Assembly (NCBI RefSeq): GCF_030272615.1
Contig: NC_081406.1
Span: forward strand, 398,612,939-398,676,938
DNA length: 64,000 bases
Origin: Cryptomeria japonica
Taxonomy: Eukaryota > Streptophyta > Pinopsida > Cupressales > Cupressaceae
Direction: 5' to 3'
The notes beneath the pieces are model-generated. The model was not told where the DNA came from and did no database searches. It saw only the letters and a program-made list of their open reading frames with translations. Positions within the stretch are counted from its first letter, which is position 1; every line of letters starts with the position of its first letter. A program made the translations under genes and the position numbers. This document shows positions 23,101 to 34,739 of this stretch, in pieces.

Positions 23101-24168
23101 TCTTATTTTATATCAATAAACACAACTTCATCTACTTTTGATTCTTCATTTGTAACACCTTCACCAACAACATAATAACAGTTCTTCTGATGCTTATACT
23201 TCTGGTTAGACTTGTAAGGCTTGTCATACTTCTCATGCTTCTCATATCTATCATTTCTATCATACTTATCAAATTTATCATGCCTATCATATTTAGACAT
23301 TCTCTCTGGGCATCTAGAAGCAAACTATCCTACTTTATTGCAAGAGAAACATTTCAAAGGCAATTTTCCATCATACTTACTAGCTCCTTTAGGCAATATA
23401 TGAGCAATCAATGCTTCAAGCTCTTCTAATTCTCTTTCTTTCTCTTCCATCTCTCTTCTCTCTCTTTCATATCTAGATATTTTGCATTCTTCGGGATCAT
23501 ACTTCTGCTTTGTGGATATAGATGCTCTAAATGTCGTCTTAGACTTTCCATGTGATTCACCAAACTCGCTCAGCTCAAATGCAACAATCTTTCCAACCAA
23601 CATGTCTCTTTTCACAGTAGTCACACTCGGATCTCATCAATAGTATTTACCTTATGTTTGTAAGAAGGAGGCAATGATCTCAACACCTTAGAAACAATTT
23701 CATCTTCTTCAAGGGTTCCACCAGCACATCTGATACCTAGGACAAGTTCATTTACCTTATCCATGAGGGAATTTATGTTCTCATCTTCTCCCATTTTGAA
23801 CATCTCATATTTCCCTTTCAAACTCTACAACTTAGCAACTTTGACTTGTTTATCTCCTTCATACAGGGTTTTAAGATTCTCCCAGATCTCATGTGCAATA
23901 TGGAGTCCCATTACATTTGTCATCTCTAAATCAGTCAGGGCACTCAACAATGCTTCCTTTGCACTGATGTTATTTTTCAGATTCCTTGATCTCATCAGGA
24001 GTATGGTCCATTCTAAGGAACTGTCTATGCATTCTTTGTGAACTTCCATTAATCTTCTCCAAGACATCTCAAGTGCACTTCCATCCAGTTCTTCCATATA
24101 GCATAGTTACTACCATCAAATCTCAAGCTCTCCTTCTTAAAGATAACACTTCCACTTACAGTTGCCAT
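23101..24168 (-). pseudogene. C3 gag with broken zinc knuckle
   Basis: The ATG at 24168 lies about 45 bases after the primer-binding site and opens MATVSGSVIFKKESLRFDGS, a copia gag start. Frameshifts occur at about 24090 and 23625. The zinc knuckle near 23320-23360 reads CFSCNKVG, stop, FASRC, so the stop falls where the zinc-binding His belongs. After it comes an unusual stretch (about 23210-23300) of repeated KYD, KHE and RND triplets, a highly charged low-complexity tail that is longer than in C1 or C4. Confidence 0.8.
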
Positions 24169-24210
24169 CTTGGATCTCATCAAACGGTTAAGATTCTTCT
24201 AGAGGATCTA

Positions 24211-24223
24211 GCTTTGATACCAA
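24211..24223 (-). other. C3 primer-binding site
   Basis: Minus-strand TTGGTATCAAAGC, one base inside the 5' LTR. It is identical to the site in C2. Confidence 0.85.
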
Positions 24224-24224
24224 T

Positions 24225-25515
24225 TGTTGGCAACAACAATGAGAGAAAACTGGGAGGGGGGGTGAATCAGTTTTTTACCAGATCTACAAACTCAACCACA
24301 AACACAAAACTGATAAACTACAACAACAACAACAAAGATAAGAAGATAAACAACACAACACACAACACCAATATTTTGATGTGGAAAACCCGGTTAAGGG
24401 AAAAAACATGGTGGAAACCTACCCACAATAAGATGATACTCTGCAGTAGTATGTGAAAATATTACAATGGGGAATGCACCAGCATTTAGGCACACTACCT
24501 AGAGCTTACAACTCAAGATACAATAACCTAAAAGGCTACAACCCTAAGGGAAGGTTCACTACCTTACAAGGAAGTCTCACTAACTTACAAAAATATTCAA
24601 ACTAAAATCTAGAAGAAATGAACTGAAAAAATAACATCTGTTAATGTCTGAGGACAGTTCTAGTTAAGCACATATGTCTTCTCTACAATACCAATCACTG
24701 CTCAATCACAATGCTCAAGGATGAATCACTTGATCGCACATACGCCACTCTCTGATAATGCAAACACAACCATGATACCCAAATTACATGACTATACCAC
24801 CTATTTATAGAAATCATCAACCTTGACAACAAGGTCGACTAACCTCAACTCATTATTATAAAATTACATCACACGATACAAAGATCGACCACCAGACCAA
24901 TATAATGATACACATGACATAGCATGGTCCTAAACCGAATATCCAAATGCTTAACTCCACCGAAAATCACACCAAGATCAACTGCAACATGCTACACCAC
25001 CAGGAAAACCTCATAACACGAAGAACATCACCGGTTCAACAAAATCACCAAGAATATGTACAACGATCAATGCAGATCACCAAAACAAATAGGAAACACC
25101 AGCAAGCACGTTAGAATGATCAAAATTAGTTGTGCCAACACCAGTTATCAAATCTTCATCGATCAACATCTGAAACTCAAGAACACTCAAACAACATCAA
25201 CTGTCATGAAGAAAAGATAATTTACAGAGTACCAAATCATGAACCATCTGAAATGAAGATTCACAAGACCATCCAAGAGAATCTTCCAAAATCTCAGCTC
25301 AAGATCTAATTAGATAAACAAACTGCAAAACCAGATCATATGATATGATCAATTAATCTTTCCAGATCACCGAAACTAATATAGAAGAATACAATGATAC
25401 TAGAAATACTCCATACACCAAACCATGATCCCAATAAACCAATCAGCAATCACCGGAGTAGGAATATGTTGACATCAATGACAACAACATATCCTAGCAG
25501 CAACAATGTCCAATA
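24225..25515 (-). repeat. 5' LTR of C3
   Basis: It aligns with 18294-19634. Its outer end reads TATTGGACATTGTTGC in minus sense, so the usual TG start has become TA by one transition. TATAAATA in minus sense lies at 24802-24809. Confidence 0.88.
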
Positions 25516-25720
25516 GGAGGTAGCTAGAACTATGATAAAAGGAGAAGAATTGTTGAAAGTCTACTAGAGAGAATCAATACATACAACAACATACACTCTT
25601 AACATAATTTTATACCGATGGAAATTTAGGAATCTACATCTTATGAAATTTGGTATGATAGAACTCCGATAGTGAAATATTTCAAAGTATTTGGAAGCAA
25701 GTGCCATATCCAGATGTATT
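25516..25720 (+). pseudogene. C2 integrase, second part, truncated
   Basis: Directly after C3 the C2 integrase resumes with VARTMIKGEELLKVY, then, past a stop and a frame slip, SYEIWYDRTPIVKYFKVFGS and KCHIQ. These are the conserved C-terminal integrase motifs seen in C1, C3 and C4 (YEIWY..P....FKIFGSKCY). Similarity ends at about 25720, and the RT-RNase H half of C2 is absent. Confidence 0.75.
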
Positions 25721-28700
25721 TGGCCTAGTTAATGAAATTAATGGTATTGCATATTAATATATTTATCATTTGGTTTTATGTTTGGATTTATTGAGCCTTG
25801 GGTGGGTAGTAGAGTCAATGATGGGAGTGGCTCCCAACATGCACACCTGGCCCAAAGTGGTACATAGGCAATCATGTTGGGAGTTTCTTAATCAAGTGAT
25901 AATATTAATTAAAACTTGGGATGGGTTAAGAAAATTAATTAAGATAATTGATTCCCCAAGCATGCCTTGAGCGCTAGTATGAGGCTAAGGATGACTTGGG
26001 AAGGCATGCCTACACATGGAGCATTGGGATTAGTCTAGAGAGACATGCCCACTCATGTAGTGTTGGGACTTGCATGATCATCATTCTCATCCATATGAGA
26101 GAATGTTCAGTTTTGCATGAGCCATCTCTTCGAGCTACATGATGACACTCCCCTCTCTTGTTCTCTATGTACCTAGCCCTATAGATATGAGTAGCACTTG
26201 GAAGATGATATGCCTTCCATTTTGATAGTGTTGTTTTATGGATTTATGTGGACTTATCATTTGTTGGTCTTTGGCCTTATTGCCTCTTGATGATTGGTTG
26301 ATGAGTGGATTCTTTCTTGATGCTTTAATGTCACTCTTCCTTGTTGAGAACATTCTTATTGGTTCATGTGATTTATTTCTTGAGGTTATGGCTTTACCAT
26401 ATTTTGCCTTGATGTGGCATTACATTATTATTTGTTGATGTGATCATGTTGAGGGTATGCTCCATGTTTTCTCTTGTGTTAGCCTATTACTCATTGCATC
26501 TGTGTATGATTGTTTGGGTTGTGTAACTGTCTCCATGAGCATGGTGGGGTGGAACTAAGGGTTTCACATGGTTGAGTGGTGTTGCCAACCACCATTGGGG
26601 ACTGTAGGACTTGGATCATGGGTTCCTTGAAGATGTTCTTCCTCCTTTCTTGATACTTGTTCTTTTCTCCTTCTTCCTTCATTTCTTGCAAGGTTGTAAT
26701 CTATGTACTTTGATATAACCTTTGTATTTATTGATGAATTATGTATTAAGAGCATTCCAAGAGGAGTTGAATGTAATTTGTAACTTAATGTGATTGAATT
26801 GATATATCTTTTATGTGGACCGGTGTTGGAATTGACCACAAGCATGATCTTGTATGTTTATCATTCAATATGTCATATGATGTGGTTATTATAAGAACAC
26901 TTCCATCGGTGCAATAAAATGAACATATACGAGTCTCTCTTGGTATTGGAGGTTGATTTAGTCACCTCCTAGTTGGTTTTAGGTTTCTTGGTTAGTTTTT
27001 AGATGCATTTCTTAAGTAGCGATGTCAAGAAACCCTTAGAGGCGACATAAGATAATAAAATGGAGTTTGAGAGTTTGATCTTTTGCATGTGTGTAGTTGG
27101 TTAACAATTGGTTGACCTTAGTTTTGAGATTGAGCATTACACTTATACATTCTATGCATAATGACACTTAAATTACTTTAAAAAAAAACATTTTCATGCA
27201 ATCCTTGTATATATTGCTCATATCCTCTAGGATTCCTTGGCGAGACATTACATTGGGAGTTCTTCATCACCTTTTTGGGATTATAAATCGTGACATTAGT
27301 TTTTTGTATTTAGAATCTTAATTAAATGATTATTCATTCTTATTGGAAGAGCTTGTTTTCCTATGTGATGAGAGTTCCCACTTCTTTTGTTTGTAAATCC
27401 TTCATCAATATATTTACTTTATGATCCACCTTGTTAATTGCTGATCCTATTTAAATGAATGTATGGGGGATACCTATTGTGGATCCCCTTTGGTATTTGA
27501 TGATCCATCTTGTCTCGTCCTAGATCATGCTTTTTGATACTTTAATGCTACTAATTAATGACCCTCCTATTGTGGTAGAAATGTTTTTTTTGGATGATCC
27601 ATCTCCATTTACATGTTCTTTCTTGTTTGTATGCCTTCCACAACATATTTCTAGTATCTCTTTACCACCACTTTTAGAGAATAATGGATCAAATACCAGA
27701 TAGTTAAATCTTGTTTCTTATTCCATATACAATTTTGGAGTGGGCAAAATATTGGCATTCACTTACTAAAATCTCTCCTCCTAAGACAATGCATTGTGTT
27801 TGACATAGGTAGATTTATTCAACAAATGTCTCTTGTCCATCTTCACCACCTTATAACTCTTTCGTGCATCCATTCATCTTGTGGATATATCTAGAGGAGC
27901 AACAAACTATTGTTTATTGAACATAAAGTTATCTTAAGGGGAAATAGATGATAAATCCTTTGCCTTTATTTATTTTCACATTCTCCTTCAATCAATCTTA
28001 ACGTGTGATGCTAGTGTAAAGTAAAGATCATGTGTATATAAGCACATCTTTATTTATTGAATGAAGTCATGTTAGCATAAGATCCTCGTTGTGAAAAAAA
28101 ATAGCCTAATAATTAATGAGGAATAGACACTAAAGAATAAATCATCATTGTAAGAGAATGGTTTCTAGATAAATCACTTGATATCTAGATTGACACAAGG
28201 AGGTAATGGACTTAAGTAGTTTACTACATCACCACATGCAACAAAACATTATTGTCACCATGGATGATGTAGAATGCATGTATATCAGTCATGTTTAGTG
28301 GTATATTTATCTATATTTTTTCAATGTAAAATATCTTATTAAATAAAATCATGTGATATGATATTGTTCATCCATTGATGTCCCTAAGGATCACTTTTTG
28401 ACCTATTTTCTAAATATATGGCTTTATTGAAAAGCATAATGGGGCTTGCTCCAATACAAGAGGAAAATCCACATGCTTGTCTTGGTAGCAAGTCAAGCCC
28501 CTAAAGGTTTTTAATGAACTAATTCAACTGAATTGGACTTATGACCCAAAATTAGACTAAAGGGAGTTAATTTCATATAAACTAGAGTATAAAAATAAAT
28601 ATGTCAGTATATGTATAGTTGGATAGTTTAAAGAATTGAGGTTGTTTAAAAGCAGTTTTTAAAATTTAAAGTACCTAATTTGAGCCCATATTATTTAAAA

Positions 28701-29066
28701 TAGTTCATTATACAAGCTCATAGTCAAACAAAGCATACAATGAAGATGCAAAGTCAATGTAATGATGTAATACTATAGTGTCTAGAAGTAATACATAATA
28801 TTTTTTGGAATGATTATTTAATCTCATAATTCTTCTTGATTATTACTGATAACTTAAAATATGCATATATAATTACATATCTTCAATCACTTAATTATAA
28901 AATGTTAACTTCTAATTTAATAAGATAATAATCATCTTCTAGAATGATTTTTTTTAAATGGAGGAATGAATATGTAGTGAGACCCATGAAACAATGTCTT
29001 GACATAGATCATTATAAAATTTTGATCTATTATCCTACTTCTTCTTCAAGCACTCTATTATCTTAT
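25721..29066. other. Intergenic, no gene recognised
   Basis: AT-rich sequence with only short frames and no protein motif that I can name on either strand. The part around 26000-27300 has long stretches of low-complexity T/G-rich text and could be a decayed LTR, but no paired copy, primer site or purine tract was found. Confidence 0.5.
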
Positions 29067-29560
29067 GTTGAATCACAGAATGTGATCCAAAATGTTGATA
29101 TAAAACAAATTGTATACAAATCCAAAAATAACACACACTAACCATTATGGATTGTGGAAATTTGATGTCTTTAATTATAACCAAGTTGTTTGTATGAAAG
29201 GTCCTCCACCCACACACGGTAAATCTAGGAGAATAAAACTTAAAACCGTCATCCTTGTTTTATAATGGCTTGACTGTTCGGTTTACCCTTGAATATTTGG
29301 TGGGACCCATAAAACGAAGTCTTAATATGGAGATCAAATCCCATAGGGGTTAGGGTATGTACGCCTCATTTGCAGCGCAGCTAGGTGCCTCGAGCAAGGA
29401 GTATGGGGTAGTCCCATATTGGTGTAACCATCTATAGATCCATATATAGATGGCTGGTATCATGGACTATAAAAGATCCTTTCCTTTTACAATCTTTATC
29501 CACATAAAATGTCCTCCATCCATACATGAGAAATTGATTATTAACCAACCTATGATTATC
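28977..29560. repeat. Weak tandem repeat, two diverged copies
   Basis: GAGACCCATGAAACAATGTC near 28979 resembles GGGACCCATAAAACGAAGTC near 29308. AAGGTCCTCCACCCACACAC near 29199 resembles AATGTCCTCCATCCATACAT near 29507. The following stretches also align loosely. The spacing of roughly 310-330 bp suggests two copies of one old repeat, the first containing the motif listed at 29067. Confidence 0.4.
29067..29108 (+). repeat. Dispersed ~40-bp motif, upstream copy
   Basis: GTTGAATCACAGAATGTGAT followed by CCAAAATGTTGATATAAAAC. The same motif, with changes, occurs four times in the intron of the LBD gene (31898-32256). Confidence 0.6.
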
Positions 29561-31425
29561 ATCCATGTTTCTAATTGCTTAATCATTTGATCTATCCATA
29601 AGACTTTTTTTCATTTTAATAATGAATTTTAAAGCGAAAGTTTTGAATATTAAGCGAGATAGAAGACAATGCATTATTGGTGGAGTGACAATTGATTGAG
29701 GAGTTTTGGAACACAAATGTGTATTTAAACACATATTGGAAGGTGCAAAAGTGTTATTTTATTGTTTAGACCACGTAAGTGGCTTATGAAGAATGTGTTT
29801 CTCTTTGTAATTCTCTGGTGTTTTTGGAACAAAAGAGGAGGGAAGGAAGGGGACAAGAGAGAGCAACATAGAGAGAATCTTGTGGGTGGATATGCGGCAT
29901 TCGCATTGCTTTCGTATGCAACACACTTACTGGAAGGAACCCAACCCCTCTCGACCTGCTCTGCATTTTCTCTGCCCTTGGAATTGACGTGGAAAATGAT
30001 AATCTAAACAAGTAATTAAAACAATGTCGTAAATGCACCAATTTCAACAGAGCACATGCTATTGAATGCTCCCTTTTTTCTACAACCCGCCCATACCGTA
30101 GTGGGTGTCATTTTTTCGCCAAGTATTAAAAAATTAATCAATCATGACTTCCATTTTTAAGTAAAATAAGTAATGGTTTTGTGGAATGTTTAGAGAAGAA
30201 TCTTTGTGTTGCCTCTGCTTTCTTCCATGTGCTACACGTCACTTTTCCTTGCTTAGTCAACTAGACGCTTTGAATTAGGGTGCCTCTAAATTGCCCACCT
30301 TTCTTGTTTTTTCCAGTTGACATGCAAAGAAAAAATCTCTTCTTCTGTGGGGCCTTCTCCTCGTTTTTCCCTTCTTCCTTGCGTACGCATTGGCTTCTTT
30401 GAATGCCTCGCACTTTTGTTTTCTTTTATGACTTCCATTAATTTAAATAACCCCTTCTTATTTCCACCGTGCTTCTTACGTAACTTCTCTGCGACTTAAA
30501 ACATTAACCCATGTTCAGTGGGTTTTATTTTGGAAAAAAAACATTATGGTTGACCGATTCAGTTGGAGCAAATGAATTTCTTCTTCAATGTAATGAGTTT
30601 CAACTTCTATGAAGACCCTTCTTCCCAAGCATGTTAGTATGATGAAGTGTTAACTTGTTTCACATGGGGAGTTTTCAAGTGCAATTAACTTCTATGTTCA
30701 CATGCATTTAACTTTTTTTATAACTTTTTTCAATATGAACATTAAGTGGACCATTTATTTTCATAAAAGATAAATTCACCACAATGAATGACTTAATTAA
30801 TTTAATTATCAATTAACTAGTATGCCCAGCCTTATTCCAATATGTTAGTACGGCGAAGTTATAATTTGTACAAAAAGAAAGAAACGTTCCGCCAACTAGT
30901 ACAAATGGTCGAACAAAAGGAAGAGCCAATCTATAATTAAGTCGATACCGAAATCAACTAGTAGTGAATAAATAATGAATGTAGGTCGATGAAACTTCAA
31001 TATTATCTAAGCTTGTAATTGCGCGGTGATCTTCGCTACCGTCGTTCACACTGGCACCGCCGAAAAATGAACAGCATTAGAGTAGAAGAAATCGCCATCA
31101 ATCTTGGTGTTATTAAATCCCTTTTTTTAGTTTCCTGTCGTTATAACCATCAATCATTTCAGTTTATCACGCGATAAACGAGCCACCCACAAATTAGATT
31201 TTTATCCCAACAAAATTCCCCAAAAAATCGTTTCTGAAATTGTCAACTATAAGGGATTAAATCTTCCTCTGAGATTGTAGAAAGTTAGGGCCGTGCTTTA
31301 CCTGTCAACATTCCGCCTCATAGACTTTTTCCTGTATTGCACAATAGCTTTCAAGAAAGCGTGTAATTTTTTTCTTCTGCAAAGGTCATGAATCGATTTT
31401 TGCTGACTTGGGGAAGTTGGAATCC
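29561..31425. other. Intergenic upstream of the LBD gene
   Basis: No coding region recognised. Short frames near 29762 and 30317 have no family features. The sequence becomes less AT-biased towards the LBD gene, but no specific regulatory element can be assigned. Confidence 0.5.
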
Positions 31426-31436
31426 ATTTAAATATT
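31426..31436 (+). promoter_or_regulatory. Possible TATA element of the LBD gene
   Basis: ATTTAAATATT lies about 90 bp before the LBD start codon and ahead of a purine-rich leader (AGAGCGAGAGCGAAGATCAA) typical of a plant 5' UTR. Position and composition only. Confidence 0.3.
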
Positions 31437-31526
31437 AGCGATCTGTGACTTGGGGAGAGCAAAGGGCAAGAGCGAGAGCGAAGATCAAGAGAATCTCTCC
31501 TCTCCTTTCCTCTGTCGACACAAAAT

Positions 31527-32703
31527 ATGGAGTCGAACATGAGAGCACAAGTTGCAGCTTCTCCCTGCGCTGCATGCAGGATGCTCAGGAGACGCTGCGG
31601 AGAGAAATGTGTGCTTGCCCCATACTTTCCCTCTAATGATCTTCACAAATTCGCTACTGCCCATAAAATATTTGGAGCAAGCAACATCATAAAGCTCCTC
31701 CAGGTTTGCAATTCAGTCTTTTTGCCTTTTTCAAATCTCTACTTTCTGCAATTCAATCTTTTTCCCATTCTCAAATCTCCACATTTTGTATAAGCAGCTG
31801 TTTTGATTTAGTTTCACCTCTCTGTTTTGTTTCCACATGATGTATAACTTGTGAAGCAGAGATTGACTATGTTTCTTAGAATTTACTTTTATTTGTTGTT
31901 GAGTCGTAGAGCGTGATCTGAAATATTTATACAAAAATATATCATTCTTTTTTTTTCTTGTAGAATATGATGCGGAATATTGATACAAGAACATACAAAA
32001 TTATTTTCAAAAACAATTTTTTGAACAATTATGTTACATTATTATCATAAATGTTTTTACATACTATAAGTGCATGTTCTACTTGAGAATCTCAGTTAGA
32101 ATCTGTAGTTTATTGTACCCAGTTCTTGAATTAATCATCTTATTTTTCTCTTCTTCTTTCTGATGATGAGTCGTAGAGTGTGATTTGAAATGTTGATATA
32201 AAAATCTTTAGATGAAAGATCATAGAATGTAATCCAAAATACTAATATAATATCATTTTGATTGATAAAACTTTGAATTAAGTCTGATATAAGTTTAGTG
32301 TTTGTGTAATCAGGATCTGCCAAGAGATCAGAGAGCAGATGCAGTGACGAGCATGGTTTATGAAGCAAGTGCGAGGATAAGAGATCCTGTATATGGGTGT
32401 GCAGGCGTAATATGCCATATGCAGTCTCAGTTATGTGAATTGCAGTCACAGTTAGCGAGTGCTCAAGCAGAGATTCTCACCATGCGCTTACACCAGGCTA
32501 ATCTGCTTGCATTCATCACAGGAGGAGGAGGCAGCGGCTCTGTTGAAAGTACAGAAGCATTGTTCCACTCGCTCTCCCCCTCTCATACCTCATCTTCTTC
32601 CCAAGAGAGTAATGAACAGTATAGCAAAAGTTTCATTTGTTCAGACGAAGACCCACAACAGTTTTGGGACTCATTACTGATAGATTCTAAGACGTCCTTT
32701 TAA
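31527..32703 (+). CDS. LBD: LOB-domain (LBD/ASL) class I transcription factor, two exons
   Basis: Exon 1 is 31527-31703 and exon 2 is 32314-32703, joined by a 610-bp phase-0 GT-AG intron, giving 188 residues. The C block CAACRMLRRRCGEKC (residues 14-28) fits C-x2-C-x6-C-x3-C, which binds zinc and DNA. The GAS block runs from FATAHKIFGASNIIKLLQ (42-59) across the intron to DP at 83-84. Ile92, Leu99, Leu106 and Ile113 are spaced by seven, the coiled coil that places it in class I. The C-terminal part is Ser-rich and acidic, probably an activation region. The intron position after KLLQ is typical of the family. Sequence features are closest, from memory, to LBD1/LBD11, linked to vascular cambium growth; that assignment is inference. 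Both exons are open and intact. A 22-kb retroelement begins 880 bp downstream. Confidence 0.92.
31898..32256 (+). repeat. Four copies of a ~40-bp motif in the LBD intron
   Basis: Copies start at about 31898 (GAGTCGTAGAGCGTGATCTG), 31957 (TAGAATATGATGCGGAATAT), 32162 (GAGTCGTAGAGTGTGATTTG) and 32216 (GATCATAGAATGTAATCCAA). Each continues into a TTGATA-TAAAA-like end. A fifth copy lies upstream of the gene at 29067. All five are on the same strand. Confidence 0.65.
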
Positions 32704-33583
32704 ATTTTCATTGTACTACTGACTGATGAATGATTAGACGAATGAATGAAAGATTTTAATGATATCCACGAAACCAATGAAATTTATACAAATTCCATCA
32801 TATGTAAAGAAGTCCACACGCCTCTTTGTTTAGTCAGGATTATGCTCTGCACTTCCCAAGTGCTTTTATGTATCTGCTAGGTAATTTAATGAAACCAGAA
32901 TTGCTGAACATTTAGAGAATGCTATTAGATTTTCTTTCTGTTTGTGTCAGGCTGTCTGAGATCAGTCATCTTGTGCGAATAAAGTGAAAGAGTTTTCAAC
33001 GTGGGCCGGCAAAATTCTTCGTCTAACTCTTTTTCTTTGACCAGAAAAGTTAATTTGATGTGATTTGATTGCGGTTTGATGAACAACTCAGATTTGTGAG
33101 AGGCAGAGTTAGTTGAGGTGGGTACAACCATCTACACCAGTCAATCTCATGTGAACATGCACCCGCCTCTCAAAGAAAAGTCTTAATGATATCATTGTCA
33201 TGCCATTGAAAAATCCATTGATTAGATCATTCTTAGTCTCTTGCCTCAGATCAGCAACTACTGATTGGGACGGTGTATCTGCACTCCAAACACTCTGGAA
33301 TGAATCTAACCTTCTAAGCTTAGTGGAGGCCAAAAATAATTAGCATGCATTAATACAATCAGTTAAATATTGAAAGTGGACGTTCCTTTCTTGTGTACAT
33401 CACGAGCTTGCCTACCCTACGCATTTTCAAGAATGTGATCCTTGTTCATTCGGTAGATTTAGTTGGTGCCTACCCAATGTATAGAATCCTAGAGTCATTG
33501 CTAGGATGAAAAAGGTTAAAGAGGTGCACGGTTAATTTATTTTCTAAATTGAAATAATGTAAATAAATTTCTTAAAAGAAGAT
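32704..33583. other. LBD 3' flank, no further gene recognised
   Basis: It contains the presumed 3' UTR just after 32703. AATAAAG at about 32979 is a possible polyadenylation signal. Short frames on the minus strand (32925-33333) show no family signature. The last five bases, AAGAT (33579-33583), are one half of the target-site duplication of the Tat element. Confidence 0.45.
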
Positions 33584-34723
33584 TGTAATATCGTAAAATT
33601 GGTCATCTAAACTATGGGTCTTTAATCTCGACAACATCATCAAGATCTTAATCAAATGCAATTAAATCAACTTTGAGCACATAATTAATTAATTCTTCAA
33701 TCATCAAGTATCACATGACAAGTGAATTATTCTATATTAATTAAATATTTTTATAATTAATTAAATCATTCCAAGAAAATCATTTTGATCAATTACCCTA
33801 TTTAATTAATTAATAAATTTGCCATTAATAAAAAAAAAAGAATTAATTTATTACAAAAGAGGAATCAATATGCAAAGCAAGAGTTAAATTGAAAATAAAA
33901 TAAAAGAATTGATTTGAAAGAGAAATCAAACTTGAGATATTATTTCTTCTTCTAAATTGAGATAACTTGAAATCAGAAAAACAATTAAAATGAATTACTA
34001 ATCATTCTCTAAAATTGGATCTCAAAGTTTTTGAGAAAAGAAGTTCAGTTGCATTGAAAAGACTCTTTTCTTGAATAAATCAAAAGAGTCGCATGGAATT
34101 ACCTATTTTTATCTCAAGTGCATGGAATGATTGAATTATATCTCTAATGCAAACTCGAACTTATAATCTGAATGCATTTCAATCAAGCTATAATTGGAAT
34201 CTATCTCAAGGTTAACTGACTCTGATTTCTCAATTATTCCAATTATCCCGAGTTATGTTTTTTTTTATCTCTCTTGTGATTCTCTATAAATTCAGCCTTC
34301 ATCTCTCATTCAAAACACCCTGGAGATTTATTGTTATTATACAGTTTTTGCTCTAGAGTCATTGACGATATTTCTTTTTGAGATTATTGCATCTTAGTTT
34401 AACTTTTTGCATGTTTATTTTCAATTATGATTGCTTGACTTCATATAGCTTATCATTCATCCATCTAGCATAATCTTGCATCCATTTATCTTAATATCAT
34501 GCTCATATAGATTAAGTCCTTCGTCTTGGTGTAGTCTAGTCACTGGTATTGCTTATACAAATCTGAGAGCAAGTCTATACTCGCATCTTTTAGAAGGCAA
34601 TGGGTCGATTTGTTATGGTTTTATTATTCATGCTTATATCTATCTAACCATACATGTAATGACTTAATTGAAGTGTTGTGTCTTACAGCTTACAGATACT
34701 TATTCCACTTTTTCATAGACACA
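33584..34723 (+). repeat. 5' LTR of the 22-kb Tat element (1,140 bp)
   Basis: It starts TGTAATATCGTAAAATTGG and ends ATAGACACA. It aligns with 54627-55794 and lacks about 28 bp near 33803 that both the 3' LTR and the minus-strand LTR at 1445-2620 have. The length difference of the two LTRs is explained by this deletion. Confidence 0.93.
34285..34291 (+). promoter_or_regulatory. LTR TATA box
   Basis: TATAAAT in TCTCTATAAATTCAGCC, matching the LTR copy at 1878. In the 3' LTR the same site reads TCTCTACAAAGTC, so the box is lost there. It should direct transcription of gag-pol. Confidence 0.55.
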
Positions 34724-34727
34724 TTTC

Positions 34728-34739
34728 TGGCGCCCACTG
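34728..34739 (+). other. Primer-binding site of the Tat element
   Basis: TGGCGCCCACTG starts four bases after the LTR end. TGGCGCC-type sites are usual for plant Tat and Athila elements. The exact tRNA is not assigned. Confidence 0.7.

Larger units (their letters stand above)
18294..25515 (-). mobile_element. Copia element C3, minus strand, complete structure (7.2 kb), nested in C2
   Basis: LTRs at 18294-19634 and 24225-25515 enclose, in minus sense, primer-binding site, gag, protease, integrase, RT, RNase H and polypurine tract. The flanks are AGAGG (18289-18293) and GGAGG (25516-25520), a target-site duplication with one mismatch. They sit inside the C2 integrase codons, which become continuous when C3 is removed. 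It is related to C1 by the same domain order and the same TGTTGG LTR start. Stops and frameshifts disable it. Confidence 0.92.
8440..25720 (+). mobile_element. Copia element C2, plus strand, 3'-truncated, host of C1 and C3
   Basis: Pieces are the LTR start (8440-8480), interruption by C1, rest of LTR (15480-16346), primer-binding site (16348-16360), gag (16410-17290), protease and integrase (17291-18293), interruption by C3, then the rest of integrase (25516-25720). The integrase reading frame resumes directly after C3, with the codons on either side fitting the family motif NGVVER-TIQ-VARTM. RT, RNase H and the 3' LTR are missing, because similarity ends near 25720. C2 is therefore older than both insertions. 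Confidence 0.75.

Noticed and set aside
23190-23429. Plus-strand hydrophobic frames opposite the C3 gag
   Set aside because: They are the reverse of the charged repeat in gag, which produces artificial Leu/Ile-rich peptides.
25770-25970. 66-codon plus frame with Trp-rich peptide
   Set aside because: No family resemblance, no neighbours; likely chance.
26000-27310. Possible solo LTR
   Set aside because: The composition resembles an LTR, but no TG/CA pair with a target duplication and no second copy were found.
29428-29453. Short inverted repeat CCATCTATA ... TATAGATGG
   Set aside because: A 9-bp stem in AT-rich DNA is expected by chance; no transposon ends or terminator role could be supported.
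29762-30047. Overlapping frames on both strands upstream of LBD
   Set aside because: Short, low-complexity, no motif and no splice context.
33109-33333. 74-codon minus frame downstream of LBD
   Set aside because: It reads like ordinary protein composition in places, but I could link it to no family and there is no supporting exon nearby.
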